Below are positions 18,610 through 27,918 of a stretch of 48,005 nt of DNA, in pieces. The stretch's first letter is position 1; each line of letters begins with the position of its first letter. The stretch is from Candidatus Pelagibacterales bacterium (GTDB taxonomy: Bacteria > Pseudomonadota > Alphaproteobacteria > TMED109), in assembly GCA_002715265.1 (NCBI GenBank), contig PAYS01000013.1:4316-52320 (forward strand). Direction: 5' to 3'. The notes beneath the pieces are model-generated. The model was given only the letters and a program-made list of their open reading frames with translations. It did no database searches and was not told the origin of the DNA. A program made the translations under genes and the position numbers.

Positions 18610-19640
18610 GAAATTTCATATACTTATTAGTTGGAATATTTTTTGGCTTTTTTCTTAACAATTTACTTCACACAAATTATTTTTCAAATGAAGAAAGTGC
18701 AGTTTCTATCAATGATACAGATGAAGATGATGATGATGGAGATGAAGATGATGAAATAGATAGGGTTATTATTTTCAATAATAAAATGTCCATAAAAATG
18801 GATCAAGAGGATATATTGTCATCAGGAATACGCGCTGCTCTATTCGATAATCAAATAAATTCTTACGATATTACTTCAAGAGCTTTAAGTATTTCTAGTA
18901 GTTCGTATTTTAAAATGGTAAACGAGTATGATTTTTTAGTATTACAGCTACAAAAAATGATGGAAAAACTTAATTATATTAATTCTAAATATGATAGATT
19001 ACTTGAATTATATGAAGTTCAAGGAAGTGTTGCTTTAAAAGATATTGAAAAAGTAAAACATAATATTGAGAACGTTAAATTAGATATTCAAGAAATAAAC
19101 TTAAAAACTAAAGTTTTATTAAATAATATAAAAATAAAATTTGGAGATTTAATTCTGGATGATATTAAAACTGATAGAAAGTTTTATAATTCCTTAATTA
19201 ATAAAAATGCTTCTTTTATTTTGTTAGAAGATTGTGAAATAGAGAATTCATATTTTATAGATAATAAAATATTAAATTTTTTAACATATTGGACATTAAA
19301 TACAACACTACATGGTGAAGTGGGTTTATATTATATTGCTGATAAATATTATAATCCAGGCCAAAAATTAATAGCTCATTCATCCTCTAATACTAAAGTG
19401 TCTGGATTTTTAATTCCAGAAAGCTCACTCGTTTATTTTCAGGGTCAAATATGGGTATATTTTTTTAATGAAAATGAATCTATTTATACAAGAGAAGCAA
19501 TCGATAAAATATTATACAAAAACAACGATGAAGTTTTTGTCCCATTTGAATATAGTCAAGTAAATATAGTGGTTGAAGGAGGTCAAATATTATTGGCGGA
19601 AGAGTTTAGATCTCAAATAATGCGTGAAGATGACGATTAA
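18606..19640 (+). CDS. Divergent membrane-fusion protein (HlyD/CusB-like)
   Basis: Probable periplasmic adaptor of the adjacent RND pump, 344 residues. An uncleaved or N-terminal membrane anchor (YLLVGIFFGFFLNNLL) is followed by a strikingly acidic tract at 37-52, almost all Asp/Glu. A helical hairpin follows (about 105-175, from LQLQKMMEKLNYINSKYDRL to IKFGDLI), and then a C-terminal part that matches the adaptor pattern VPESxxxxxxGxxWVxx, seen as LIPESSLVYFQGQIWVYFF, and ending IVVEGGQILLAEE. The lipoyl half-motifs are hard to see. Recognition depends mostly on context: it overlaps the TolC-like gene by 4 bases and precedes the RND gene by 5. The C terminus is again acidic (REDDD). Confidence 0.7.
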   Translation: MRNFIYLLVGIFFGFFLNNLLHTNYFSNEESAVSINDTDEDDDDGDEDDEIDRVIIFNNKMSIKMDQEDILSSGIRAALFDNQINSYDITSRALSISSSSYFKMVNEYDFLVLQLQKMMEKLNYINSKYDRLLELYEVQGSVALKDIEKVKHNIENVKLDIQEINLKTKVLLNNIKIKFGDLILDDIKTDRKFYNSLINKNASFILLEDCEIENSYFIDNKILNFLTYWTLNTTLHGEVGLYYIADKYYNPGQKLIAHSSSNTKVSGFLIPESSLVYFQGQIWVYFFNENESIYTREAIDKILYKNNDEVFVPFEYSQVNIVVEGGQILLAEEFRSQIMREDDD

Positions 19641-19645
19641 TTGTT

Positions 19646-22600
19646 ATGGTATTTCCTTTAATAAGATATTCTATATACAAGCCAGCCATAGTAGTTGCAT
19701 TTGCTTTTTTATTGTTAGTTTATTGTGGATGGAAATTATTTAATACTTCATTAGATATTTTTCCTGAGTTTTCTCCAAAATTAGTTGTAGTTCAAACAGA
19801 AGCACCAGGAATGTCTACAGAACAAGTCGAATTGTTAATAACTAGACCTATTGAATCTTTATTAAATGGTATACCAGAAGTGATGCATGTAAGATCTGAG
19901 TCTATTGCTGGACTTTCGGTAATTACCATAACATTTATGGATAATTCTAATCGAACTGAAAATAGCCAAATGGTATTGGAAAAATTAAATGGTGTTAGTA
20001 GTATTTTACCAGAAAGTTCAATGCATCCAAAAATTATGCCATTATCATCTTCTGCTGCAACTATTATGACTATTGGTTTTACATCTAATGAGAAATCATT
20101 ATTAGAAGTGAGATCCATTATAGAAAATAATGTTTCTCCAACATTATTATCTACAGAGGGAGTTGCAGACTTAAATATTTTTGGAGGGTACGAAAAAAGA
20201 CTAGAAATTTTATTAAAGGAAAATATCTTTAAAAAAACAGATTTAACTATAAGAGACATATTATCAGCACTAAATTCTGTTAATTTAACAGTTACAGGAA
20301 ATATTATTACTACTAATCAAGAGATAAATGTAATTTCTAAAAAAAATGTTTCAATAGAAAAAATAGAATCTATTTTAGTAAAATCTAAGAATGGTAAAAG
20401 TTGGAAATTAAATGAAATTGCATCAATAAAATTTTCTAAAAGTAAACAAATAAATAAAGCAAGTATAGAGACCGAAAAAGGAGTTCTTTTAATGGTAATC
20501 GGTCAGTTAAATGCTGATACAGTTGCAGTTACGAAAAGATTGGATATGGTTATTAATGAACTTAGTCCACTATTAGAAAATAACAATATTCAAATTCATT
20601 CAGATATATTTAGGCCTGCTAATTATATATTAACTAGTTTACACAGTATTATTGACCATTTAGCAATGGGTGGTATTTTAGTATTATTTATTTTAATTAT
20701 TTTTATGGCTAATATAAAAGCTGCATTAATTTCAGCATTAGCAATACCTATATCTTTGACTCTAGCAGCTATATTGACTTTATTAACTGGTACATCACTT
20801 AATATAATGGTGATTGGAGGTTTAGCCATAGCATTAGGTGAAGTGGTAGATGATGCAATAATTGATGTGGAAAATATCTTAAGAAGGTTAAGGGAAAATA
20901 GAGCATTAGCTAAGCCAGTTAATTCATTAAAAGTAATATATCGTTCCTCATTAGAAGTTAGAGGTTCTGTAATTTATGCTTCTTTAATTGTGATGTTAGT
21001 TTTTGTTCCTTTATTAATGTTATCAGGGGTAGTTGGTAGAATGTTTGCTCCATTAGGAATAGCATATATACTTGCAATATTTTCATCACTTATTTCTGCA
21101 TTAACAATTACGCCAGCACTTTCAAGTTTAGGTTTTAGAAATTTAAAACAAACTAAAGACCCACTTATAATAAGAATATTAAGTCCTATTTATGAAAAAA
21201 TGATTTATACTATCTCATTAAATCCAAAATTTAATTCTATTTTAGCACTTTTATTCTGTTGCTTGGGTTTATTATTAGTTCCCAAACTTAATATTGGCTT
21301 TCTTCCAGAGTTAAGAGAAGGGCATTATATGATTCATACATCATCTCTCACAGGAACTTCATTAGAGGAGACTATGAGAATAGGTGATCATATTACTGAA
21401 AAAGTTTTAGCCATTGAAGGTGTAAAAACTATGTCGCAGTGGGCCGGAAGGGCAGAACGTGGAGCTGATACTTTTGGAAGTCATTATTCTGAATTTGAAG
21501 TGGAGTTAAATCATTTATCAGGAAAAGAACAGCAAAATATTTATGATGAAATGCGAAATATTTTGCATAGAACTCCAGGTATTACTTTCGAGGCAAATTC
21601 TTTTTTAATAGAAAGAGTAGATGAAACTTCATCAGGTTTTACTTCACCCATTGTAATCCAATTATTTGGAAATAATTTGGATGAGTTAGATAAGGTAGCA
21701 AATCAATTATTTCTAAAATTAAAGCAGTCAAATTTGTTAACAGATATACAAATTAAATCAGTTCTTGGTAAACCGCAGATAGAGATTGAACCTAAGTTAG
21801 ATAAATTAGATTTATATAATATTTCTCTCGAAGAATTTTATTCTGTGATAAATGCTTCATTAGATGGAATTATAATAGGAGATTTTTATCATAATTCTAT
21901 CAAAATTCCTATGGTATTAACATTAATAGATAATAACTTTAAAAGTCACATAACGAATATTGAAAATATTGAAATCAGAGGAATTGATAATAAATTAGTT
22001 AAATTGAAGGATTTAGCAAAGATTACTATAGGACAAGGTCGTTATAATATTTATCACGATGCTGGTAGGAGAGTGCAAATTATTACTGCTGATGTTATAG
22101 GCAACACTACTGAGTTAGGAATAAAAGAAATTACAGATATAATTAATAAAGAAAAATTTGATTCTAGTGTCTATGTAAAAATTGTTGGCACAGCAGTTGA
22201 AGGAGCTGAAGCCAGAAAAGAGTTAATTATAATTTCTTTTATAGTTTTAATTGGTATATTATTTTTAGTTTTCATAGCTATTAATAATGTAAAAAATACT
22301 TTTTTGATATTGGTGAATCTGCCTTTCGCTTTAGTAGGTGGTTTAATTGCTGCCTTTTTCACTGGTGGTTTATTATCAATTGGATCTATTGTTGGTTTTG
22401 TAACTTTATTTGGAATTACCTTAAGAAATTCAATTATGTTAGTATCTCATTATCAAAGGTTAGTATTTATAGAAGGGGAATTTTGGAATCAGCATACAGC
22501 TATAAAGGGTGCAAAGGAAAGATTACCATCAATATTAATGACGGGATTGGTGACAGGACTAGCTATGCTGCCAATAGCATTGGATGCAGACAATCCTGGT

Positions 22601-22723
22601 CGTGAAATAATGGGACCTATGGCCGCAATAATTATAGGAGGCTTAACTTCTTCAACTATTTTAAACTTATTTATTTTGCCAGCTTTTATGTTAGCCTTTG
22701 GTTCGTTTGTAAAAAGAAGTTAA
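19646..22723 (+). CDS. RND efflux pump permease (CusA/CzcA-like)
   Basis: Inner-membrane proton-driven RND pump, 1025 residues, the usual length. The N-terminal helix (IYKPAIVVAFAFLLLVYCGW) leads to porter sequence ITRPIESLLNGIPEVMHVRS, close to the CzcA/CusA branch. TM4 carries LAIALGEVVDDAIIDVENIL (about 391-410), with paired Asp for proton relay and the V(E/D)N motif shared with heavy-metal pumps. The second half repeats the architecture (AFFTGGLLSIGSIVGFVTLFGITLRNSIML). The TM4 sequence is not a classical copper/silver or zinc/cobalt signature, so I do not assign a metal. It ends the HK-OEP-MFP-RND unit and converges on dusA after 6 bases. Confidence 0.9.
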   Translation: MVFPLIRYSIYKPAIVVAFAFLLLVYCGWKLFNTSLDIFPEFSPKLVVVQTEAPGMSTEQVELLITRPIESLLNGIPEVMHVRSESIAGLSVITITFMDNSNRTENSQMVLEKLNGVSSILPESSMHPKIMPLSSSAATIMTIGFTSNEKSLLEVRSIIENNVSPTLLSTEGVADLNIFGGYEKRLEILLKENIFKKTDLTIRDILSALNSVNLTVTGNIITTNQEINVISKKNVSIEKIESILVKSKNGKSWKLNEIASIKFSKSKQINKASIETEKGVLLMVIGQLNADTVAVTKRLDMVINELSPLLENNNIQIHSDIFRPANYILTSLHSIIDHLAMGGILVLFILIIFMANIKAALISALAIPISLTLAAILTLLTGTSLNIMVIGGLAIALGEVVDDAIIDVENILRRLRENRALAKPVNSLKVIYRSSLEVRGSVIYASLIVMLVFVPLLMLSGVVGRMFAPLGIAYILAIFSSLISALTITPALSSLGFRNLKQTKDPLIIRILSPIYEKMIYTISLNPKFNSILALLFCCLGLLLVPKLNIGFLPELREGHYMIHTSSLTGTSLEETMRIGDHITEKVLAIEGVKTMSQWAGRAERGADTFGSHYSEFEVELNHLSGKEQQNIYDEMRNILHRTPGITFEANSFLIERVDETSSGFTSPIVIQLFGNNLDELDKVANQLFLKLKQSNLLTDIQIKSVLGKPQIEIEPKLDKLDLYNISLEEFYSVINASLDGIIIGDFYHNSIKIPMVLTLIDNNFKSHITNIENIEIRGIDNKLVKLKDLAKITIGQGRYNIYHDAGRRVQIITADVIGNTTELGIKEITDIINKEKFDSSVYVKIVGTAVEGAEARKELIIISFIVLIGILFLVFIAINNVKNTFLILVNLPFALVGGLIAAFFTGGLLSIGSIVGFVTLFGITLRNSIMLVSHYQRLVFIEGEFWNQHTAIKGAKERLPSILMTGLVTGLAMLPIALDADNPGREIMGPMAAIIIGGLTSSTILNLFILPAFMLAFGSFVKRS

Positions 22724-22729
22724 TTAAGA

Positions 22730-23719
22730 TTAAGCTGCTAATTCTAATTTGCTTTCAATGTTATCAATAATTTTTAATAATTCTTCTAATGGCTTTTTAT
22801 TATTGGCAACATTATTTAATTCCTGTTTCCAATATCTACTTCCGTCGCATGAATACAAAAGGTTAAATAAAGGTTTAATAATTCTTCGAGGAGAATGACC
22901 TAGTTTTAAATATTTTTGAGAGTAATTTAAGTACTTTTCTAATATTTCTGTTCTAGTTTGTTCAACGTATTTATCTCCAAAAATAACACTATCTGTTTTT
23001 ATAAATTCCCATGGATTATCCCAGGCATATCTCCCAACCATTACTCCATCATAAGTTTTTAATAATTTTTTAGATTCTTTGAGGCTATTTATACCTCCAT
23101 TAATAGTAAATTTTAGTTGTTTAAATGAATTTTTAATATATTTAACTCTTTCGTAGTTTAGAGGTGGAATAGTTCTATTCTCATGCGGCGTTAGACCTTT
23201 CAATATAGCTTTTCTAGCATGTATTATATATGAACTTATGTTTTTCTTATGAGTGATATTGATAAAATTATATAAAAATTCCTCATTATCAAAATTATCT
23301 ACTCCAATTCGTGTTTTGATTGTAATAGGAATATTTGTGTGTTCTTGTAAAGCGTCAATAATTTCTGCTACTAATATTGGTTTTTTCATTAAAATCGCAC
23401 CAAAGTCACCTTTTATAACTTTATCAGAAGGGCAACCGCAATTTAAGTTTATATATTTAAAATTAGAGTTTTTAATGACTTTTGATAATTTTGATGCTTG
23501 CTGTGGATCGGAGCACCCTATCTGTAATACCGTCGGTCCTTTGCATTCATTTTCTATTTTAAATCGATTAAATTTATCATGTAAAATTGCATTAGCATGA
23601 ATCATTTCAGTATATAAAATAATATTCTTACTAATTAATCTCATCAGGTTTCTATAATGTAAGTCTGTTCTATCCATCATAGGGGCTATTGAGAATTCAT
23701 GCATATTATTATTTTTCAT
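22730..23719 (-). CDS. dusA: tRNA-dihydrouridine(20/20a) synthase DusA
   Basis: FMN-dependent reduction of uridine to dihydrouridine in the tRNA D-loop. The 329-residue TIM-barrel protein has IAPMMDRTDLHYRNLMRLIS (DusA type rather than DusB/C), QIGCSDPQQ, the catalytic Cys96 in NLNCGCPSDKV, IKTRIGVDN, the substrate/FMN region IIHARKAILKGLTP, and NGGINS and GRYAWDNPW for phosphate binding. The ATG at 23719 overlaps the end of hemB by 11 bases; a second ATG at 23704 would remove five residues (MKNNN) without loss of motifs and may be the real start. It probably shares a transcript with hemB. Confidence 0.94.
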   Translation of the reverse strand: MKNNNMHEFSIAPMMDRTDLHYRNLMRLISKNIILYTEMIHANAILHDKFNRFKIENECKGPTVLQIGCSDPQQASKLSKVIKNSNFKYINLNCGCPSDKVIKGDFGAILMKKPILVAEIIDALQEHTNIPITIKTRIGVDNFDNEEFLYNFINITHKKNISSYIIHARKAILKGLTPHENRTIPPLNYERVKYIKNSFKQLKFTINGGINSLKESKKLLKTYDGVMVGRYAWDNPWEFIKTDSVIFGDKYVEQTRTEILEKYLNYSQKYLKLGHSPRRIIKPLFNLLYSCDGSRYWKQELNNVANNKKPLEELLKIIDNIESKLELAA

Positions 23720-24716
23720 CTTTTAACATCATAGCAGCTTCTAAGGCAAAATATGTAAGAATGCCATCAGCTCCAGCCCTTTTGAAGCAAGTTAAAGCTT
23801 CAATAATTGTATTTTTGGATAAGTAATTTGAATTTATTGCATTTTTTATCATAGAATATTCACCTGAAACTTGATAAGCGTAAGTTGGCATTTTAAGTTC
23901 TGATTTAATTTTATAAATAATATCTAAATAGGGCATACCTGGTTTTATCATAATTAGGTCAGCTCCTTCATTTATATCTAACTGCACTTCTCTTATTGCT
24001 TCGTCACTATTAGAATAATCCATTTGATAACTTTTCTTAGATTTTTTACTTAAATTTTTATCAGAACCAATAGCATTTCTAAAAGGACCATAAAAATTTG
24101 AAGCATATTTAGCAGCATATGACATTATTTGAACATTTTTAAAATTATTCTTGTCGAGTAATTTTCTAATATGTTGAACTCTTCCATCCATCATATCACT
24201 AGGAGCAATGATATCTGCACCTGCTGAAGCTTGATTTAAGGCTTGTTGGCCTAAAATTTCTAAAGTTTCATCATTTAAAATTTCGTCTTTTTCAATAATA
24301 CCGTCGTGTCCGTGATTTGTATAAGGATCAAGTGCAACGTCAGTAATGATTCCTATAGATTTGCAATTATTTTTAATAAGCCTCGTTGCTTCACATATTA
24401 AGTTGTTATTGTTTAAAGCCTCCGAACCTATATCATCTTTCAAATTTGGATCTGTTTCTGGAAACAAGGCTATAGCAGGAATTCCAATATTTTGAGCTTT
24501 CTTAACATAATTTGAAATTTCTTTAAGAGGTATTCTATTTATGCCTGGCATAGAAGATATTTCTGTTTTTTTATTAGCTGTTACAAAAATAGGCCAAATC
24601 AAATCATTAACTGTAAGAGTATGTTCTTTTATTAATCTTCTGCTCCAGTCTTTTAATCTATTTCTTCTCATCCTTGTTAATGGAAAAGAAGCACCTGTAT
24701 AATTATTATTAGCCAT
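23709..24716 (-). CDS. hemB: Delta-aminolevulinic acid dehydratase (porphobilinogen synthase)
   Basis: Condenses two aminolevulinates to porphobilinogen in haem synthesis. The 335-residue enzyme shows both Schiff-base lysines: Lys203 in YAAKYASNFYGPFR and Lys258 in MIKPGMPYLDI. The region that carries three zinc-binding Cys in yeast and animal enzymes is here DVALDPYTNHGHDG (126-139) without cysteine, so this is the zinc-independent, magnesium-type form common in alphaproteobacteria and Pseudomonas. The N terminus (FPLTRMRRNRLKDWSRRL) is the usual arm. It is transcribed with dusA and divergently from the valine-degradation genes across 118 bases. Confidence 0.97.
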   Translation of the reverse strand: MANNNYTGASFPLTRMRRNRLKDWSRRLIKEHTLTVNDLIWPIFVTANKKTEISSMPGINRIPLKEISNYVKKAQNIGIPAIALFPETDPNLKDDIGSEALNNNNLICEATRLIKNNCKSIGIITDVALDPYTNHGHDGIIEKDEILNDETLEILGQQALNQASAGADIIAPSDMMDGRVQHIRKLLDKNNFKNVQIMSYAAKYASNFYGPFRNAIGSDKNLSKKSKKSYQMDYSNSDEAIREVQLDINEGADLIMIKPGMPYLDIIYKIKSELKMPTYAYQVSGEYSMIKNAINSNYLSKNTIIEALTCFKRAGADGILTYFALEAAMMLKDEK

Positions 24717-24834
24717 AAAATATTTCCCAATAAATTAAATTACTATATTATAATAGTATTATTTTACAAAATTCTTGTATCTTATTAAATATTTAAGTCA
24801 AGATATTATGATTGTTTATGAAATGGAGTAGTAA

Positions 24835-25977
24835 ATGAATTTTTCTCTAAGTAATGATCAAATAGCTTTTACTAATATGGTTAGAACATTTGCAGATGAA
24901 AAAATGGCGCCATATGCTAAAGATTGGGATGAAGAAAAATTTTTACCGGTTAATGTATTAAAGGAAGCTGCAACGCTTGGATTGGCAGGAATTTTTATAG
25001 ATGAAAAACTTGGAGGCACTGGCTTAGGAAGGTTGGATGCAGCATTAATTTTTGAAGAATTATCTACTGCATGTCCTTCTACTGCTGCATTTTTATCAAT
25101 CCATAATATGGCCTCTTGGATGATATCTAAATATGGAAATAATTATCACTTTGAAGGTGTATTAAAGAAATTAATTTCTATGGAATTTATAGCTTCCTAT
25201 TGTCTGACTGAACCAGGTTCTGGCTCTGATGCTGGTTCTTTATCTACCGTTGCAAAAAAGGAAGGAGATTTTTATGTCATTAATGGAACAAAATCTTTTA
25301 TTTCTGGTGCAAGTTTATCGGATATCTATTTAACCATGGTAAGAACTGGAGATTCTGGGGCTAATGGAATTTCGTGTTTAATTATTGAAAAAGATACTAA
25401 AGGTTTATCATTTGGAAAGTTAGAAAAAAAAATGGGTTGGAATTCTCAACCTACGGCTCAAGTTATTTTTGAGAATTGTAAAGTTCCTATAAAAAATTTA
25501 ATAGGCAATGAAGGAGATGGTTTTAAAATTGCAATGCAAGGGTTAGATGGAGGCAGGATTAATATAGCTTCTTGTTCTATAGGGGCAGCAAAGGTTTGCT
25601 TAGAAAAATCTTTGAATTATGTTAATGAAAGAAGACAATTTGGAAAAAAAATATCTGATTTTCAGGCTACACAATTTAAGTTAGCAGATATGTCAACTCA
25701 ATTAGAGGCTGCTAAACTTATGATATTAAAAGCAGCATACGAATTAGATAATGATGGGCAAAATACCACTAAGGCATGTGCTATGGCAAAAAGGTTTGCT
25801 ACCGATATCGGGTTTGATATATGCAACCAAGCATTACAATTACATGGTGGCTATGGTTATTTATCGGAATATGAAATTGAAAGATACTTAAGGGACCTTA
25901 GAGTTCATCAAATATTAGAAGGAACAAATGAAATAATGAGAGTTATAATTTCCAGAAAATTATTAGAAAATAGGTAA
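24835..25977 (+). CDS. Acyl-CoA dehydrogenase, probably isobutyryl-CoA dehydrogenase
   Basis: FAD-dependent acyl-CoA dehydrogenase, 380 residues, standard length. Signatures are YCLTEPGSGSDAGSL for FAD/substrate, SFISGASLSDIYLTMV, RRQFGKKISDFQATQFKLAD, and the catalytic base Glu362 in QILEGTNEIMR. Substrate is assigned from context: the next two genes encode 3-hydroxyisobutyryl-CoA hydrolase and 3-hydroxyisobutyrate dehydrogenase, consecutive later steps of valine degradation, so isobutyryl-CoA is the likely substrate. The ATG follows ATGGAGTAGTA with a good GGAG site. A short 2-methylbutyryl-CoA or general branched-chain specificity is the main alternative. Confidence 0.85.
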   Translation: MNFSLSNDQIAFTNMVRTFADEKMAPYAKDWDEEKFLPVNVLKEAATLGLAGIFIDEKLGGTGLGRLDAALIFEELSTACPSTAAFLSIHNMASWMISKYGNNYHFEGVLKKLISMEFIASYCLTEPGSGSDAGSLSTVAKKEGDFYVINGTKSFISGASLSDIYLTMVRTGDSGANGISCLIIEKDTKGLSFGKLEKKMGWNSQPTAQVIFENCKVPIKNLIGNEGDGFKIAMQGLDGGRINIASCSIGAAKVCLEKSLNYVNERRQFGKKISDFQATQFKLADMSTQLEAAKLMILKAAYELDNDGQNTTKACAMAKRFATDIGFDICNQALQLHGGYGYLSEYEIERYLRDLRVHQILEGTNEIMRVIISRKLLENR

Positions 25978-25983
25978 AAAAAA

Positions 25984-27021
25984 ATGGCTATTGATTACTA
26001 TAAAAATAAAAATGCGGCTATCATTAATTTAAATAGACCTCAGTATTTAAACACTTTAAATTTTGAAATGATAAAAGAAATAGATGCTATTTTGAAGGAT
26101 GTAGAGACTAATAACAGTATTAAAATGATAATTTTTAAAGGAGAAGGAGATAAAGCATTTTGTGCTGGCGGGGATGTAAAAAGTTTTTATGAAGAAAAAT
26201 TTACAGATTCTAATACTTTAAGAAAAAATTTTTTTTATGAGGAATATAAATTAAATTATAAAATTAGAACTTTTGAAAAACCAATTATATCCTTGGTTCA
26301 CGGTATTTGCATGGGTGGAGGTGTAGGATTAGCAATGCATGGAGATCTAGTAATTGCATCTGAAAATGTAACATTTGCTATGCCTGAGACTGCAATTGGT
26401 CTATTTCCTGATGTTGGAGCTGGAAAGATTTTATCAAATTTAGAGGGAGACCTTGGATTATATTTGGCACTTACGGGAAAAAGAGTAAAGACTGCAGATT
26501 TAATATTTTTAGGTCTTGCAAATCAATGCGTCAAAAGGTCTGATTTTGAAAAAATAGAACAAGAATTAAGCCTATTAGAAAACGAGGAGGATATGTTTAG
26601 CATCGCTAAAGACTTATCTGTAAAAACTGAACCAGTATATTTACCCAAGTATGTCAATGATATTAATAATTGTTTTAAATTTAATTCAATAGAGGAAATT
26701 ATTGAGGCGTTAAGGGGTAAAAATAACGAATGGTCAAAAGAGACAATAGATTTAATTAATAAAATGTCACCTACCAGTTTAAAAATTACTTTAAAGCAAA
26801 TAAGATTAGCAAAAAATATGACATTATCTGAGGATTTAACTATGGAATATAGGATGTCCCAAGGCTGTATGAATGGGCATGACTTTTATGAAGGTGTTAG
26901 GTCTGTTTTAGTAGATAAAGATTATAGTCCAAAATGGAACCCTAGTAGTTTAGAAAATATAAGTGACGATATTATAGATGATCATTTTAAATCTTTAGGT
27001 TCAAACGATTTAATTTTATAG
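25984..27021 (+). CDS. 3-hydroxyisobutyryl-CoA hydrolase
   Basis: Crotonase-fold thioester hydrolase (HIBCH type), 345 residues, longer than the roughly 260-residue enoyl-CoA hydratases. It has the oxyanion-hole segments DKAFCAGGDVKSFYEE and HGICMGGGVGLAMHGD, and MPETAIGLFPDVGAGKILS, which is diagnostic for the hydrolase, with the catalytic Glu of PETAIGLFPD. The extra C-terminal helices (MSPTSLKITLKQIRLAK, MSQGCMNGHDFYEGVRSVLVDKD) are also of the HIBCH group. It releases free 3-hydroxyisobutyrate for the following dehydrogenase. It lies 6 bases after the acyl-CoA dehydrogenase and 12 before the next gene, so this is an operon. Confidence 0.9.
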   Translation: MAIDYYKNKNAAIINLNRPQYLNTLNFEMIKEIDAILKDVETNNSIKMIIFKGEGDKAFCAGGDVKSFYEEKFTDSNTLRKNFFYEEYKLNYKIRTFEKPIISLVHGICMGGGVGLAMHGDLVIASENVTFAMPETAIGLFPDVGAGKILSNLEGDLGLYLALTGKRVKTADLIFLGLANQCVKRSDFEKIEQELSLLENEEDMFSIAKDLSVKTEPVYLPKYVNDINNCFKFNSIEEIIEALRGKNNEWSKETIDLINKMSPTSLKITLKQIRLAKNMTLSEDLTMEYRMSQGCMNGHDFYEGVRSVLVDKDYSPKWNPSSLENISDDIIDDHFKSLGSNDLIL

Positions 27022-27033
27022 AGAGGAATATTT

Positions 27034-27918
27034 ATGAAAATAGCTTTTTTAGGATTGGGAAATATGGGAAAAGGTATGGCTCTAAATTTGTTAAATGCAA
27101 ATCATGAAGTTCATATATATGATGTAAATGCTGAAGCTATGAGTGAATTAGAGGAATACAATTTTGTAACCCATAATAGTATTGAAGATGCAGTAGAGAG
27201 TGTTGAAGTAGTGATTACAATGTTACCAGAGGGAAAACATGTTAAGGATGTTTACTTAGGTGATAAAGGAGTAATTAATAATGTTAAACCTAATACAATT
27301 TTGATTGATTGTTCTACTATTGATATGAACAGTTTAAGAGAGGTAGAAAAAAAAGCAAAAATAGAGGGTTTATTAATTTTGGATGCACCTGTTTCAGGCG
27401 GAGTAGTAGGGGCAGACAATGGTACATTGACTTTTATGGTAGGAGCGGGTGAAGATGAATTTAATTTAATATCACCATTATTATTAAATATGGGTAAAAA
27501 GGTTGTTCATGCAGGTGATGTTGGAGCAGGACAAGCAGCAAAAATTTGTAATAATATGATTTTAGGAACTACAATGGTCGCTTTAAGTGAATCGTTTACT
27601 ATGGCAAAAAAGTTAGGATTGGATTTAAATACATTTTTTGAAATAAGTTCTAAAGCAACAGGTATGTCTTGGGCAATGTTAAATCATTTGCCAGTAGCAG
27701 GAATTATAGAAACTGCTGCTGCTAATAATAATTACAAACCAGGTTTTGCTGCGAGTATGATGTTAAAAGATCTCACATTAGCTCAAGATTCAGCGTCATC
27801 TGTAAATTTGGAAACTCCGCTAGGTGCTTTAACTCAAAAATTATACAAACAATTTACAGAGTCTGGTAATGGTGAACTTGATTATACAGCAATAATTAAA
27901 ATGATTGAAAAGAATTAA
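27034..27918 (+). CDS. mmsB: 3-hydroxyisobutyrate dehydrogenase
   Basis: NAD-dependent oxidation of 3-hydroxyisobutyrate to methylmalonate semialdehyde. The 294-residue beta-hydroxyacid dehydrogenase has the N-terminal Rossmann motif [16 protein letters not shown], the substrate loop [16 protein letters not shown] (about 118-131), catalytic Lys170 with Asn174 in [13 protein letters not shown], and the C-terminal [10 protein letters not shown] helix. The ATG has AGAGG upstream. It closes the three-gene valine unit. The next enzyme of the pathway, methylmalonate-semialdehyde dehydrogenase (mmsA), is not in the window. The stop overlaps gcdH by 4 bases, tail to tail. Confidence 0.93.
   Translation: MKIAFLGLGNMGKGMALNLLNANHEVHIYDVNAEAMSELEEYNFVTHNSIEDAVESVEVVITMLPEGKHVKDVYLGDKGVINNVKPNTILIDCSTIDMNSLREVEKKAKIEGLLILDAPVSGGVVGADNGTLTFMVGAGEDEFNLISPLLLNMGKKVVHAGDVGAGQAAKICNNMILGTTMVALSESFTMAKKLGLDLNTFFEISSKATGMSWAMLNHLPVAGIIETAAANNNYKPGFAASMMLKDLTLAQDSASSVNLETPLGALTQKLYKQFTESGNGELDYTAIIKMIEKN

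Noticed and set aside
19792-20259. Minus-strand open frame of 155 codons inside the RND gene
   Set aside because: Antisense shadow of a conserved porter domain; no start signal or family.
19646-22723. Assignment of the RND pump as a copper/silver or zinc/cobalt exporter
   Set aside because: The TM4 motif and absence of Met/His clusters do not match a known metal class clearly.
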